Source: Flavobacteriaceae bacterium UBA1682
GTDB lineage: Bacteria > Bacteroidota > Bacteroidia > Flavobacteriales > Flavobacteriaceae
Reading direction: 5' to 3'
NCBI GenBank assembly: GCA_002320285.1
Contig: DCKE01000004.1
Coordinates: 1-64,000, forward strand
Length of the DNA: 64,000 nt
In this document: positions 38,106 through 46,874 of the stretch, one piece after another
Numbering within the stretch: position 1 is the first letter of the stretch
How the letters are laid out: the number at the start of each line of letters is the position of its first letter
The notes under the pieces: model-generated
What the model was told of the DNA's origin: nothing
What the model saw: only the letters and a program-made list of their open reading frames with translations
Database searches by the model: none
Position numbers and translations under genes: made by a program

Positions 38106-38575
38106 AATTACCAGTACTCCCACAACATAAGGTTTTAAAATACTCCTTGCTCGGCACAACATCAATCCTTTTGAGTTTTTGTATTTAAAAACATATAGCA
38201 TAAATAAGGGCTGATTGGAACAACTCTTTCTGAATAATTACTATCAAATCGACCTCTCTCTACATTTTGTACTCTGCCCTTTCCTCCAGTTATATCAAAC
38301 CAGAAATAATCCGAAATATTTTTTTAGTTTTAACCAATTTGATGAGAGTCCATTCACTTGTTGAATCCGTGCCTGTACTATATCCATTTTTGGAATAGTC
38401 AAAACTTATTTTTGCAAACAGAACAATATCAACCCATTAAAAACAATTAAATTATCAAAATATAAGGCTTCATTAAAAGAAATAATTATATTTAAACCGT
38501 TTTTGATAATCTAAAAATAAAATTTGAGCATCAAAGCTTGCAAATACTATTAATTAACATTTAAAATCAAAAAAC
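38106..38575. other. Intergenic region upstream of doxX-like gene, with long-spaced inverted repeat
   Basis: 470 bases without a credible gene. ATTATCAAAA at 38451-38460 and its perfect reverse complement TTTTGATAAT at 38501-38510 are separated by 40 AT-rich bases. The second arm lies 66 bases before the DoxX start. It could be a pair of operator half-sites about five helical turns apart, or the ends of a very small degenerate element. TATTTTTG near 38408 also resembles a -7 box. Confidence 0.4.
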
Positions 38576-38977
38576 ATGAAAACAAACATTGATTTAGGTC
38601 TTTTATTAATTCGAATAGTCATTGGTTTTACCATGCTATTGCACGGAATTTACAAAATTATACACGGTCTTGATTATATCAAAAGCGTGGTTAGTGACCA
38701 TGGATTACCAATCTTTCTCAGTTATGGTATTTACATCGGTGAAGTTATAGCTCCTTTACTGATTATTATAGGTTTTAGAACTCGCCTGGCTAGTTTAGTA
38801 TTGGCGCTCACTTGTATCCTAATTGTTTTATTTGCTCATGTGCATGAGGTCTTTTCTCTTAATGCCCATGGTGGATTAGCTATTGAACTCGTATGTATAT
38901 ACCTGTTTGTCAGTCTCGGTTTATTTTTCACGGGTGGTGGAAAAATGTCGGTCTCTACAAAAAACAAATGGGACTAA
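38576..38977 (+). CDS. DoxX-family membrane protein
   Basis: A 133-residue inner-membrane protein with four hydrophobic helices. The N-terminal LGLLLIRIVIGFTMLLHGIYKI and the following GLPIFLSYGIYIGEVIAPLLIIIGFRTRLASL are typical of DoxX. Relatives are linked to redox and thiol stress (the DoxX-SodA-SseA complex in mycobacteria) or act as quinol oxidase partners. No such partner gene is adjacent, so its role is uncertain. It is monocistronic with a strong terminator. Confidence 0.85.
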   Translation: MKTNIDLGLLLIRIVIGFTMLLHGIYKIIHGLDYIKSVVSDHGLPIFLSYGIYIGEVIAPLLIIIGFRTRLASLVLALTCILIVLFAHVHEVFSLNAHGGLAIELVCIYLFVSLGLFFTGGGKMSVSTKNKWD

Positions 38978-38990
38978 ACGAAACCGGTAT

Positions 38991-39035
38991 AAAAAGACTG
39001 GGAAATGTTATCCAACAGTTCCCAGTCTTTTTTTA
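38991..39035. terminator. Bidirectional rho-independent terminator
   Basis: Perfect 14-bp stem (AAAAAGACTGGGAA at 38991-39004 with TTCCCAGTCTTTTT at 39019-39032), 14-nt loop and a T run, between the convergent DoxX gene and the unknown membrane-anchored gene. Confidence 0.85.
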
Positions 39036-40010
39036 ATTCCATCGTATCACATACTGGTTACGCCCCTCTTCCATACTGACCAAAGCATAATTAGAAGCAA
39101 GTGGCTGGTATATGGTTAAGTCATACCATCCTAAAGTTCCGTGCCTGTATAAGTCTAATTGGTCTTTTTTAAAGCTTAATTTTAGTTTATTTAAAGTCAT
39201 TTCACAATAAGCTGTACCGGTCCAATGTTCTGGTTTTTGACCGTTTACCGCAAAACTGAAATTCCAGACGCTATTTCCATACCAGTACTCTTTATCAAAA
39301 TAGTTCAGGACTACTGCTTGCTGTTGGTCGACTAACCCGAAATCGATAGTTTCTGGTGATATAAATACTTGCGGATCAGCATAACTCGGTAAGAAATCAA
39401 GATCAGTTGTTTTTGCGGTATACCATTGCCTTTCTTTAAAAAACACTACAGTTCGCAGCGATTTATTTACATCAGCCGGATCAGAGGTATAGCGATCTGT
39501 TGCGTAGGTAGCCCCCTCTAATAATTCCCTCATAGTTGCCTCATTTAAAACGGCTCCTCCACCAATAGAAACAAAAGGTTGGCGAATGGTATCGCCCGTT
39601 GATAACCAAGTTAAATAATAACCCGCGTCTATATTGTATAGATAGGAATCAAAAGTTTGCATCAATTGATCTTGGACCACTAAAGAATCTACAGCACGCC
39701 CCAGACTATCGATTTTAAACCACTTTGATACAGACCCAGTTGAAGAGTCTTCGGACAATTGATTGGTACTGATCAATAAAGAACCGGTATCCGTGATAAA
39801 AGCATATTGCGGAACATTACTTTCAAAATGCTGTATATTATATTGCGAATTGGATTTTAGATCATCAAAAAATGGAACTGCTTTATACTCCTCAGGCAAT
39901 CGCTCACCCAACATTTTCAATTGTTGATAGTATGAACCTATATCCGGAACTACAATTACCGCAGCCAACACAGCCATTACTCCTTCTAAAATCTTAATTT
40001 TTTTATTCAA
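39033..40010 (-). CDS. Hypothetical membrane-anchored extracytoplasmic protein
   Basis: A 325-residue protein that I do not recognise. A single N-terminal hydrophobic helix (about 9-27) after Lys-rich MNKKIKIL suggests a signal anchor, with the rest outside the cytoplasm. The body is rich in aromatic and polar residues and looks mostly beta. Only TTG (40010) or an internal ATG (39977) can start it. I prefer the TTG because it supplies the basic residues before the helix, and an in-frame stop lies just upstream. It follows the Kdp-associated histidine kinase by about 90 bases on the same strand and could belong to that unit. Confidence 0.6.
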   Translation of the reverse strand: MNKKIKILEGVMAVLAAVIVVPDIGSYYQQLKMLGERLPEEYKAVPFFDDLKSNSQYNIQHFESNVPQYAFITDTGSLLISTNQLSEDSSTGSVSKWFKIDSLGRAVDSLVVQDQLMQTFDSYLYNIDAGYYLTWLSTGDTIRQPFVSIGGGAVLNEATMRELLEGATYATDRYTSDPADVNKSLRTVVFFKERQWYTAKTTDLDFLPSYADPQVFISPETIDFGLVDQQQAVVLNYFDKEYWYGNSVWNFSFAVNGQKPEHWTGTAYCEMTLNKLKLSFKKDQLDLYRHGTLGWYDLTIYQPLASNYALVSMEEGRNQYVIRWN

Positions 40011-40101
40011 TATATTGTTTTAAAATATTTTAATACTAATACCAATTTCGACAAGCTAGAAACTGAGCTAAAACAATCCGCTTTATCAAATTTACGCGGA
40101 A

Positions 40102-41820
40102 TTATACTGTTACTGCCTTTTTGAGTATCACCACAAACTCACTCCCAACACCATATTCACTATGAACCCGTATAGTTCCTCCCTGTGCCTCGATAAACTC
40201 TTTACTGATCGCTAAACCAAGTCCTGTTCCTTCGCGATGTGTACCCGGAACTCTAAAATAACGATCAAAAACTTTAGATAGATATTCGGGCGGAATACCG
40301 ATTCCAAAGTCTTTAACACTAAAAACAACCGTATCATCTTGTTGATAAACATGTAGTTCAATCACGGATTGTTCATGCGAATAGTTAATGGCATTGGTTA
40401 GTAGATTTGTCATTACCCAAGCTGTTTTTTCGGCATCGGCCTGCACCAATGTAGCGGAAACTTCAATGAAACTTTTAAGGGTAATTTCTTTTGTATCTGC
40501 CTGATTTTGATTGGCCATAATGGCGTAATCAACAATCTTTTCCACAGGAGTATTTAAGATATTGAGCTGGATGTTTCCACTTTCCACCTGAGTCATATTG
40601 AGCAATTCTGAGGTGATTCTCAACAGTCGATCCGCATCGTCTTTAAGTCCAGCAACCAAATTTTGTTGTTCCAAATTTAAATCTCCAATACGTTTGTTTT
40701 CCAGTAATTGCAAACTCAATTTCATCGATGCTATAGGAGTTTTAAATTCGTGTGATACCGTTGCGATAAAACGCGTTTTAGCAAAATCCAATTCTTTGTA
40801 TTCCGTGATGTTTCTCAAAATTAAAACATGTCCTACCAATTCCTTAAGTTGTTCTCCCGTCGGTATAACTTCAATATGGATAACCTCTTGCGTATAATAC
40901 CCCTCTTTGCCATTCGCCATAATCTTTAAGGTATCTTCTGGTCTGATTTCCTCCAAATCAAGGTTCAATAACAACAGACGAATCAAATCGTTTCCTAATG
41001 CCAAATCCTTACTACTATAACCAATCATTTGCTGGGATTCCATCCCGGTAACCTTACAGGCTTCCTCGTTGACAAAAATCACTTTCCAATTTTCATCCAA
41101 ACCAATCACCGGATCTTTCATATTATTGATCAACGCTTCAATTCTGGTCTTTTGTCGTATCAATTGTGCCAGATTACTGCTGTTGTACTCCTCTAATTTT
41201 TGTGCCATCGTATTGAACGATTTTGCCAAATCTCCAAATTCATTGTTGTCTTCAAAATGTACCCGTTCATCATATTTATTTGCGGCAATTTTTTGAATGC
41301 TGTCCGTTAGCTCACTAATCGGATTCGAGATATTTGACGGTAAATTGATCAACAAGGTAAAAGCTATGATAAAACAAGCCGTACCTGTGACGGCAATCCA
41401 CACCGTAGCCCGATTGGCAGTATCTTGTGCCAACTGACTCTTTTGCTCTATTGCCTGCATATTCATTGTCATCAACTCCAAGAGCGACTCTCTGATTTTA
41501 CTTAAATCAGCTGGTGATTGACCGTTATTTCTATACGCTTCGAAATGCTCGCGCAATTCCCTATTGATTTTCTGTTCTCCCGCTTCAGTAGCATTGAGCT
41601 CCTGCAATCTTAATTCTTCTTCAAAATGGGCGAAATCTGTGTGATTTTCAGTTTCCTGTAACATCTGCTTGGAATAAATGACCGAATTGTAATTGTCTAA
41701 CAATATATTTTCGGTGTCATTTTTTAGGAAATGGATGTAAATCGCCCCTACCATACCCAATAAAACGATCAAAATAAACAACAATCCCACTCCTAGGGTT
41801 AACTTGGTTTTAATTCTCAT
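40102..41820 (-). CDS. Sensor histidine kinase (HAMP-PAS-HisKA-HATPase), Kdp-locus
   Basis: A 572-residue membrane kinase. The first helix (6-28) and second (about 145-167) enclose a helical periplasmic sensor of about 115 residues. HAMP (about 168-220), PAS (about 230-335), HisKA with phospho-acceptor His357 (SHEFKTP) and a HATPase domain with NLLTNAINYS, DFGIGIP and GTGLGLAISK follow. It is the last gene of the kdp unit, replacing the kinase half that is missing from the KdpD fragment just upstream. The likely partner is the NtrC-type regulator at 49163-50503. Whether it senses K+, turgor or envelope stress is not visible. Confidence 0.9.
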   Translation of the reverse strand: MRIKTKLTLGVGLLFILIVLLGMVGAIYIHFLKNDTENILLDNYNSVIYSKQMLQETENHTDFAHFEEELRLQELNATEAGEQKINRELREHFEAYRNNGQSPADLSKIRESLLELMTMNMQAIEQKSQLAQDTANRATVWIAVTGTACFIIAFTLLINLPSNISNPISELTDSIQKIAANKYDERVHFEDNNEFGDLAKSFNTMAQKLEEYNSSNLAQLIRQKTRIEALINNMKDPVIGLDENWKVIFVNEEACKVTGMESQQMIGYSSKDLALGNDLIRLLLLNLDLEEIRPEDTLKIMANGKEGYYTQEVIHIEVIPTGEQLKELVGHVLILRNITEYKELDFAKTRFIATVSHEFKTPIASMKLSLQLLENKRIGDLNLEQQNLVAGLKDDADRLLRITSELLNMTQVESGNIQLNILNTPVEKIVDYAIMANQNQADTKEITLKSFIEVSATLVQADAEKTAWVMTNLLTNAINYSHEQSVIELHVYQQDDTVVFSVKDFGIGIPPEYLSKVFDRYFRVPGTHREGTGLGLAISKEFIEAQGGTIRVHSEYGVGSEFVVILKKAVTV

Positions 41821-41910
41821 ATATCTTTTACTAAGGTGTTTTTCTATTGCCCCAATTCTTTTAACGGCTAATCAGATTCGCAAAACCAAGGCCTTACCAA
41901 CTCATTTGTA

Positions 41911-43038
41911 CTAGGACATAATCATAACATCTACAGACGATGAAGATAACTTTTTTAACAACTGATTGAACACATTGGTAGCTAAAATAATTTGATACAA
42001 GTGCAACCTCGGTTTCCCTATACAAATAGTGGTGATTTTGCGCTCTTCGACTTGTTGTAAAATAGCCTGAGCGACACTGTTGTTTTCCACTTTAATGATT
42101 TCCGCTCCCAATTCAGTGGCCAGTTTTAGGTTGTTAATCAAATGCCTTTGTTTGGATAGCGATATTTTATTAGGACTTTCCTTAGCTGTTTGTACATATA
42201 ACACATACCATCTCGAATGAAAATAGTTGGCCAATCGAGCTGATTTTCTAATTACCGCCTTGGCCGTCTTCTCATTACTGCTGATACAAGCCAAAAAACG
42301 CGTCGGACGCGCGTGTATGGATGAACTTATTTCAGTCTCCACCTTTTTCTCTACATGTGAAGCGACCTCCTTTAGAGCCAACTCTCGAAGTTGTAAGATA
42401 TTTGAAGTAGTAAAGAAATTCTTTAGAGCCGCAGCAATTTTATCATTTTTATAGATTTTGCCTTGAATTAAGCGTTCCATCAAGTCAGAAACTGTCAAAT
42501 CGATATTGACTATCTCATCTGCCTGAGCCAAAACCTGATCTGGAATGCGCTCTTGTATATCAATTCCTGTAATCTCCTTTACCTCGGCGTTTAAACTTTC
42601 AATATGCTGAATATTAACCGCCGAAATCACACTGATTCCGGCGTCTAATATATCCATAACATCTTGCCATCGCTTGTCGTTTTTACTTCCAGCAATATTG
42701 GAATGAGCCAACTCATCAACGATCACCACCTCCGGTCTGATTGCTAATATGGCATCCAAATCCATATCTTCCACTTGTTTCCCCTTATAAAAAAACTGCT
42801 TTCTCGGAATCACGATCAAACCCTCAATCAAAGCCTCGGTTTCCTCGCGTTGATGCGTTTCTACAAAGCCAACTTTTACCTTGACCCCACTTTTCATCAA
42901 ACCGTGCGCCTCTTGCAACATGCGATAAGTTTTTCCCACTCCAGCACTCATTCCGATATAGACCTTAAATTTACCGCGTTTAGAACGGCGAATTAATTTT
43001 AAAAACTCCTCGGCGGATTGGCGTTCCTCTTGCATCAT
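41911..43038 (-). CDS. kdpD: KdpD sensor fragment (KdpD N-terminal domain + Usp domain, no kinase)
   Basis: A 375-residue soluble protein corresponding only to the cytosolic N-terminal half of KdpD. The sensor domain (about 20-230) keeps Walker A (IGMSAGVGKT, residues 28-37) and the VVIVDELAHSN Walker B-like motif. A universal-stress-protein domain (about 245-375, RFLACISSNEKTAK ... TICIGKP) follows. The membrane helices, GAF and histidine kinase domains of canonical KdpD are absent. The next gene (90 bases on) is a separate kinase, so signal transfer may be by protein-protein contact. In Staphylococcus the KdpD Usp domain binds c-di-AMP; that is unproven here. Confidence 0.92.
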   Translation of the reverse strand: MMQEERQSAEEFLKLIRRSKRGKFKVYIGMSAGVGKTYRMLQEAHGLMKSGVKVKVGFVETHQREETEALIEGLIVIPRKQFFYKGKQVEDMDLDAILAIRPEVVIVDELAHSNIAGSKNDKRWQDVMDILDAGISVISAVNIQHIESLNAEVKEITGIDIQERIPDQVLAQADEIVNIDLTVSDLMERLIQGKIYKNDKIAAALKNFFTTSNILQLRELALKEVASHVEKKVETEISSSIHARPTRFLACISSNEKTAKAVIRKSARLANYFHSRWYVLYVQTAKESPNKISLSKQRHLINNLKLATELGAEIIKVENNSVAQAILQQVEERKITTICIGKPRLHLYQIILATNVFNQLLKKLSSSSVDVMIMS

Positions 43039-43044
43039 AGCGTT

Positions 43045-44127
43045 TTAAAATTTTATGGATAAACTGGTACTCGCAAAAGCATTGGTAGAAACAGCACGCT
43101 CATTTCTAGTAAAAATAGCGTCTTTACTGTCAAAACTCCGCAGTTCAATGCGCCAAAGTACTTCCTTGCTTATCCTATAATCCAAATTGGCCGAATACCC
43201 CCAAGTTTGAAATCCGTTTTCAGTATCGGTTACCAGGATGACTTGCTTTTTATCTGCATAGTATTCCGCGCGAGCGCTAATACTCCATTTGTCGTTAAAG
43301 GTATATTTCCCGATTAAACTCGGACTATACCACATATTGTAGGATTTACTGTGTTTATACTGCTGTTGAACACCGATATCAAATCCCGCAATCATCCGCA
43401 TTTTAGGACTAAGCTTTATTTCGGCATACAAATCGTGAAAGTACCGCATTTGTCTCAAGCTATCGGGTGTATCACTACCGACAAAGGAACTGCTGTTAAT
43501 CAAGATTTTTTCATTGGGCTGGTAGATCAGTTGATGTCCAAAAGCCAATGTGTGATTGCCATCAACGCGTTGCATACGTTGCCATCCATTTAAAATCAAT
43601 CCACTTAAAAACCACTTTTGATTCGGTGTTTTGTAGGATATCTTAACTCCCGACGAAAAATAAGGCGAGTTTTCAGCTGGTATACTTCGAGTCAACGTCC
43701 AAACGTCCGCTCCGACAGCACTCTCATAACCGATATGTGAACTAAAAATACCTGCATCCAACCACAAATCTTTGGTCTCTGATAGTTTTAATCCCACATT
43801 GGCCTCATAAATGTTTTTTAATCCATCGGGTTCTGCCGCTAAGTTAGACTTGACATAACTGCCCGCCATTAAAGCTATTTTTCCTCGAACCCGATCTTTT
43901 TCGTAAGTTGCTCGAATCATTCCAAAATTAAGACTGACTTCATTATGTCGATTAAACGAATACAAATACCCGGGTAGTTGGTTGTTATTGGGCTGATTAA
44001 AGCTGTAACTATAATACAATTCGGCATAACCGTCAATAGTCAATGCCGGTTTGGATATCGTATCTTGTTGTGCCACAGCAATAGCTACTCCACCGAGGAG
44101 TAGTGCTATACTAAATAAGTTTTTCAT
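43045..44127 (-). CDS. Outer-membrane beta-barrel protein (OmpL/BBP2-like porin) in the kdp operon
   Basis: A 360-residue outer-membrane protein with a signal peptide (about 1-20, ending AVAQ). Alternating strands run throughout (LTIDGYAELYYSYSFNQP; HNEVSLNFGMIRATYEKDRVRGKIALMAG) and the last strand ends in Phe (FASTSLSIKF), as needed for barrel assembly. The pattern fits the putative beta-barrel porin-2 family. It lies 5 bases after kdpC and 6 bases before the kdpD fragment, so it is clearly translated from the kdp message. A role in letting K+ cross the outer membrane under limitation is inferred from this position only. Confidence 0.85.
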   Translation of the reverse strand: MKNLFSIALLLGGVAIAVAQQDTISKPALTIDGYAELYYSYSFNQPNNNQLPGYLYSFNRHNEVSLNFGMIRATYEKDRVRGKIALMAGSYVKSNLAAEPDGLKNIYEANVGLKLSETKDLWLDAGIFSSHIGYESAVGADVWTLTRSIPAENSPYFSSGVKISYKTPNQKWFLSGLILNGWQRMQRVDGNHTLAFGHQLIYQPNEKILINSSSFVGSDTPDSLRQMRYFHDLYAEIKLSPKMRMIAGFDIGVQQQYKHSKSYNMWYSPSLIGKYTFNDKWSISARAEYYADKKQVILVTDTENGFQTWGYSANLDYRISKEVLWRIELRSFDSKDAIFTRNERAVSTNAFASTSLSIKF

Positions 44128-44132
44128 CCTTG

Positions 44133-44693
44133 TTATTTGATTTGGTCTAAGGCAATATTCAAACGCAATACATTAACTTTCTCGGGACCAAAAATCCCCA
44201 ATAAGGGACTTTCGATTTGGTGGTGAATTAATTGCATCACCACACTCTCCGAAAGGTTTCTACTAGCGGCAATTCGAGCTACTTGCACCACAGCTGCTTG
44301 TACGGAACAGTTAGGATCCAACCCACTACCGCTTGCCGTTACTAAATCAACGGGAATATCCTCTTTTTTAACCCTAGGGTTCTTGACCATAAATTCGTCG
44401 ATACGCTGTGACACCTGCGCTAAATATTCGGGATTGGTAACGGCTTTATTACTGGCACCAGAACCCGCAGCATTATAGTCTACAGCTGAGGGTCGCGATG
44501 AAAAATACTTATCGGAATTAAAGGTCTGTCCGATGTTTACATAATAGGCCTTGCCGTTGTGTCTGACCAATTCGCCCTTACCGGAGTTCGGTGAAAACTG
44601 TGCAAATCCCCAGACAATTAGTGGATATACCACAACTAATAACAACATGGTTCCGCCAGTAAGCAATAAGGCAGAAAGTATATTTTTTTTCAT
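44133..44693 (-). CDS. kdpC: K+-transporting ATPase subunit KdpC
   Basis: A 186-residue subunit with one N-terminal membrane helix (about 7-29) and a periplasmic domain containing YFSSRPSAVDYNAAGSGASNKAVTNPEY, LVTASGSGLDPNCSVQAA and the end motif VNVLRLNIALD. It stabilises the KdpFABC complex and promotes ATP binding by KdpB. Length is typical. It follows kdpB by 73 bases and precedes the barrel protein by 5. Confidence 0.96.
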   Translation of the reverse strand: MKKNILSALLLTGGTMLLLVVVYPLIVWGFAQFSPNSGKGELVRHNGKAYYVNIGQTFNSDKYFSSRPSAVDYNAAGSGASNKAVTNPEYLAQVSQRIDEFMVKNPRVKKEDIPVDLVTASGSGLDPNCSVQAAVVQVARIAASRNLSESVVMQLIHHQIESPLLGIFGPEKVNVLRLNIALDQIK

Positions 44694-44766
44694 TTTTTTT
44701 ATATTTTAATTGCTGTTTTTGAAATTATTAAAACACATTACTTAATGTTTAAATTCAAGTATAAAA

Positions 44767-46779
44767 CTAAACAAATAGTGCAACAAACAGATCGATTAAC
44801 TTGATACCAACGAAGGGAACCAAGATACCGCCCAGACCGTAAATTAATAAATTCCGTCTCAATAAAGCACTGGCACCAATTGGTTTATACGCAACGCCTT
44901 TTAGCGCTAATGGAATTAAAACCGGGATGATGATGGCATTGAATATGACCGCCGATAGTATCGCGCTTTCCGGACTGTGCAGTTGCATGATATTCAAACC
45001 GCTTAATGCGGGTATGGCCGTGATAAAAAGTGCTGGAATCAGCGCGAAATATTTAGCAACATCATTGGCAATACTGAAGGTAGTCAAGGTACCACGGGTC
45101 ATTAGCAACTGTTTACCAATCTCAACGATTTCGATCAGTTTGGTTGGATCGTTATCCAAATCGACCATATTACCAGCTTCTTTAGCAGCTTGAGTACCGC
45201 TGTTCATCGCTACCCCAACATTGGCCTGAGCCAAAGCCGGTGCGTCATTGGTACCATCGCCCATCATCGCAACCAGTCGGCCTTCGCTTTGCTCTTTTTT
45301 GATGTAATTCATCTTATCCTCGGGTTTGGCTTCGGCTATATAATCGTCTACCCCTGCTTTCTCAGCTATAAAACGCGCCGTTAATGGATTATCTCCCGTA
45401 ACCATTACCGTCTTAATCCCCATCATTCTCAATCTCTCAAAACGCTCCTGAATGCCCGGTTTGATGATATCCTGCAATTCTACCACACCGATGATTTTTT
45501 CGTTTTCCGAAACGACCAAGGGTGTTCCTCCATTATTGGCGATTCTCTCAACGATCTCCTGAATTTCCAATGGATAGCTATTAGCCTTTTCCTCACATAG
45601 TTTTCGAATAGCATCAGCGGCACCTTTGCGGATGCGCAACCCGTCAAAATCAATTCCAGAACTCCGTGTTTCTGCGGTAAAAGGAATAAAAATCGGATTG
45701 CTAATCCCGTAGCTCTTTGGGTCTTTACCCGCTAATTCAATAATGGATTTCCCCTCTGGGGTTTCATCACTCATCGAACTCAAGACCACCGATTTCTGAA
45801 AGTGTTGCGGATCAACGCCCTCAGCCGTATAAAACTGAGTCGCTTTTCGGTTTCCAATTGTAATGGTTCCCGTTTTATCAAGTAGTAAAACGTCAATATC
45901 CCCTGCTACTTCCACTGCTCTTCCACTTTTGGTAATCACATTAGCGCGCAAGGCTCTATCCATACCCGCTATTCCAATCGCCGATAACAAACCGCCTATA
46001 GTCGTTGGAATCAAACACACAAATAGCGAAATAAAGGCGGCTATGGTAATCGAAACACCCGCATAATCCGCAAAGGGTTTAAGCGTCACGGTGACAATGA
46101 TAAAAATCAAAGTAAAACCAGCCAACAGTATCGTCAGCGCAATTTCATTGGGTGTTTTTTGTCTACTAGCACCTTCTACCAAAGCGATCATTTTATCCAA
46201 AAAACTGTCGCCCGGTTGCTTAGTTACTACTACTTTAATCTGGTCAGACAATACTTTAGTACCGCCGGTAACCGAACTTTTGTCGCCGCCTGATTCCCGA
46301 ATAACTGGAGCACTCTCGCCAGTAATAGCGCTTTCATCTATAGTCGCTAATCCTTCTATAATTTCACCATCTGCGGGAATAGTATCACCGGCCTTACAGA
46401 TAAATACACTGCCTTTGACTAGAGTGGCTGATGAAACTACGCTTCCATCCTCTAAGGTGGCAGGGGTTTCTTCACGGGTTTTACGCAAACTATCAGCCTG
46501 CGCCTTGCCACGCGCTTCGGCAATAGCTTCGGCAAAATTGGCAAACAGTAGAGTGAATAAAAGCAAAATGAATATCGTCAGGTTGTATCCAAAACTACCC
46601 TGACCCTTTTCACCTAACAAAATCCAAATACAGACTAAAAACAGAACAAAAGCACCTATTTCAACCGTAAACATGACAGGATTTTTGTATAACGTTCTTG
46701 GATCTAATTTCACAAACGATTGTTTGACAGCATCAGAGAGTACTCTTTTATCAAAAAGAGCCGTATTATTTGTGTTCAT
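44767..46779 (-). CDS. kdpB: K+-transporting ATPase subunit KdpB (P-type ATPase)
   Basis: A 670-residue P1A-type ATPase. The phosphorylation motif DKTGT carries Asp301, the actuator motif is ITGESAPV (with the regulatory serine of the TGES loop), and the hinge TGDNPLTA and MGDGTNDAPAL motifs are intact. The seven membrane helices are arranged as in the family. It hydrolyses ATP to drive K+ uptake through KdpA with very high affinity. It lies between kdpA (95-base gap) and kdpC. Confidence 0.97.
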   Translation of the reverse strand: MNTNNTALFDKRVLSDAVKQSFVKLDPRTLYKNPVMFTVEIGAFVLFLVCIWILLGEKGQGSFGYNLTIFILLLFTLLFANFAEAIAEARGKAQADSLRKTREETPATLEDGSVVSSATLVKGSVFICKAGDTIPADGEIIEGLATIDESAITGESAPVIRESGGDKSSVTGGTKVLSDQIKVVVTKQPGDSFLDKMIALVEGASRQKTPNEIALTILLAGFTLIFIIVTVTLKPFADYAGVSITIAAFISLFVCLIPTTIGGLLSAIGIAGMDRALRANVITKSGRAVEVAGDIDVLLLDKTGTITIGNRKATQFYTAEGVDPQHFQKSVVLSSMSDETPEGKSIIELAGKDPKSYGISNPIFIPFTAETRSSGIDFDGLRIRKGAADAIRKLCEEKANSYPLEIQEIVERIANNGGTPLVVSENEKIIGVVELQDIIKPGIQERFERLRMMGIKTVMVTGDNPLTARFIAEKAGVDDYIAEAKPEDKMNYIKKEQSEGRLVAMMGDGTNDAPALAQANVGVAMNSGTQAAKEAGNMVDLDNDPTKLIEIVEIGKQLLMTRGTLTTFSIANDVAKYFALIPALFITAIPALSGLNIMQLHSPESAILSAVIFNAIIIPVLIPLALKGVAYKPIGASALLRRNLLIYGLGGILVPFVGIKLIDLFVALFV

Positions 46780-46874
46780 ATATAATTATTTTTAAAATAA
46801 AGCTTAGCGCTAATCGCAATGAATAATTCGAATTCTGATTCAAACCCGATATGGATTGCGATCACTCCAACAGC

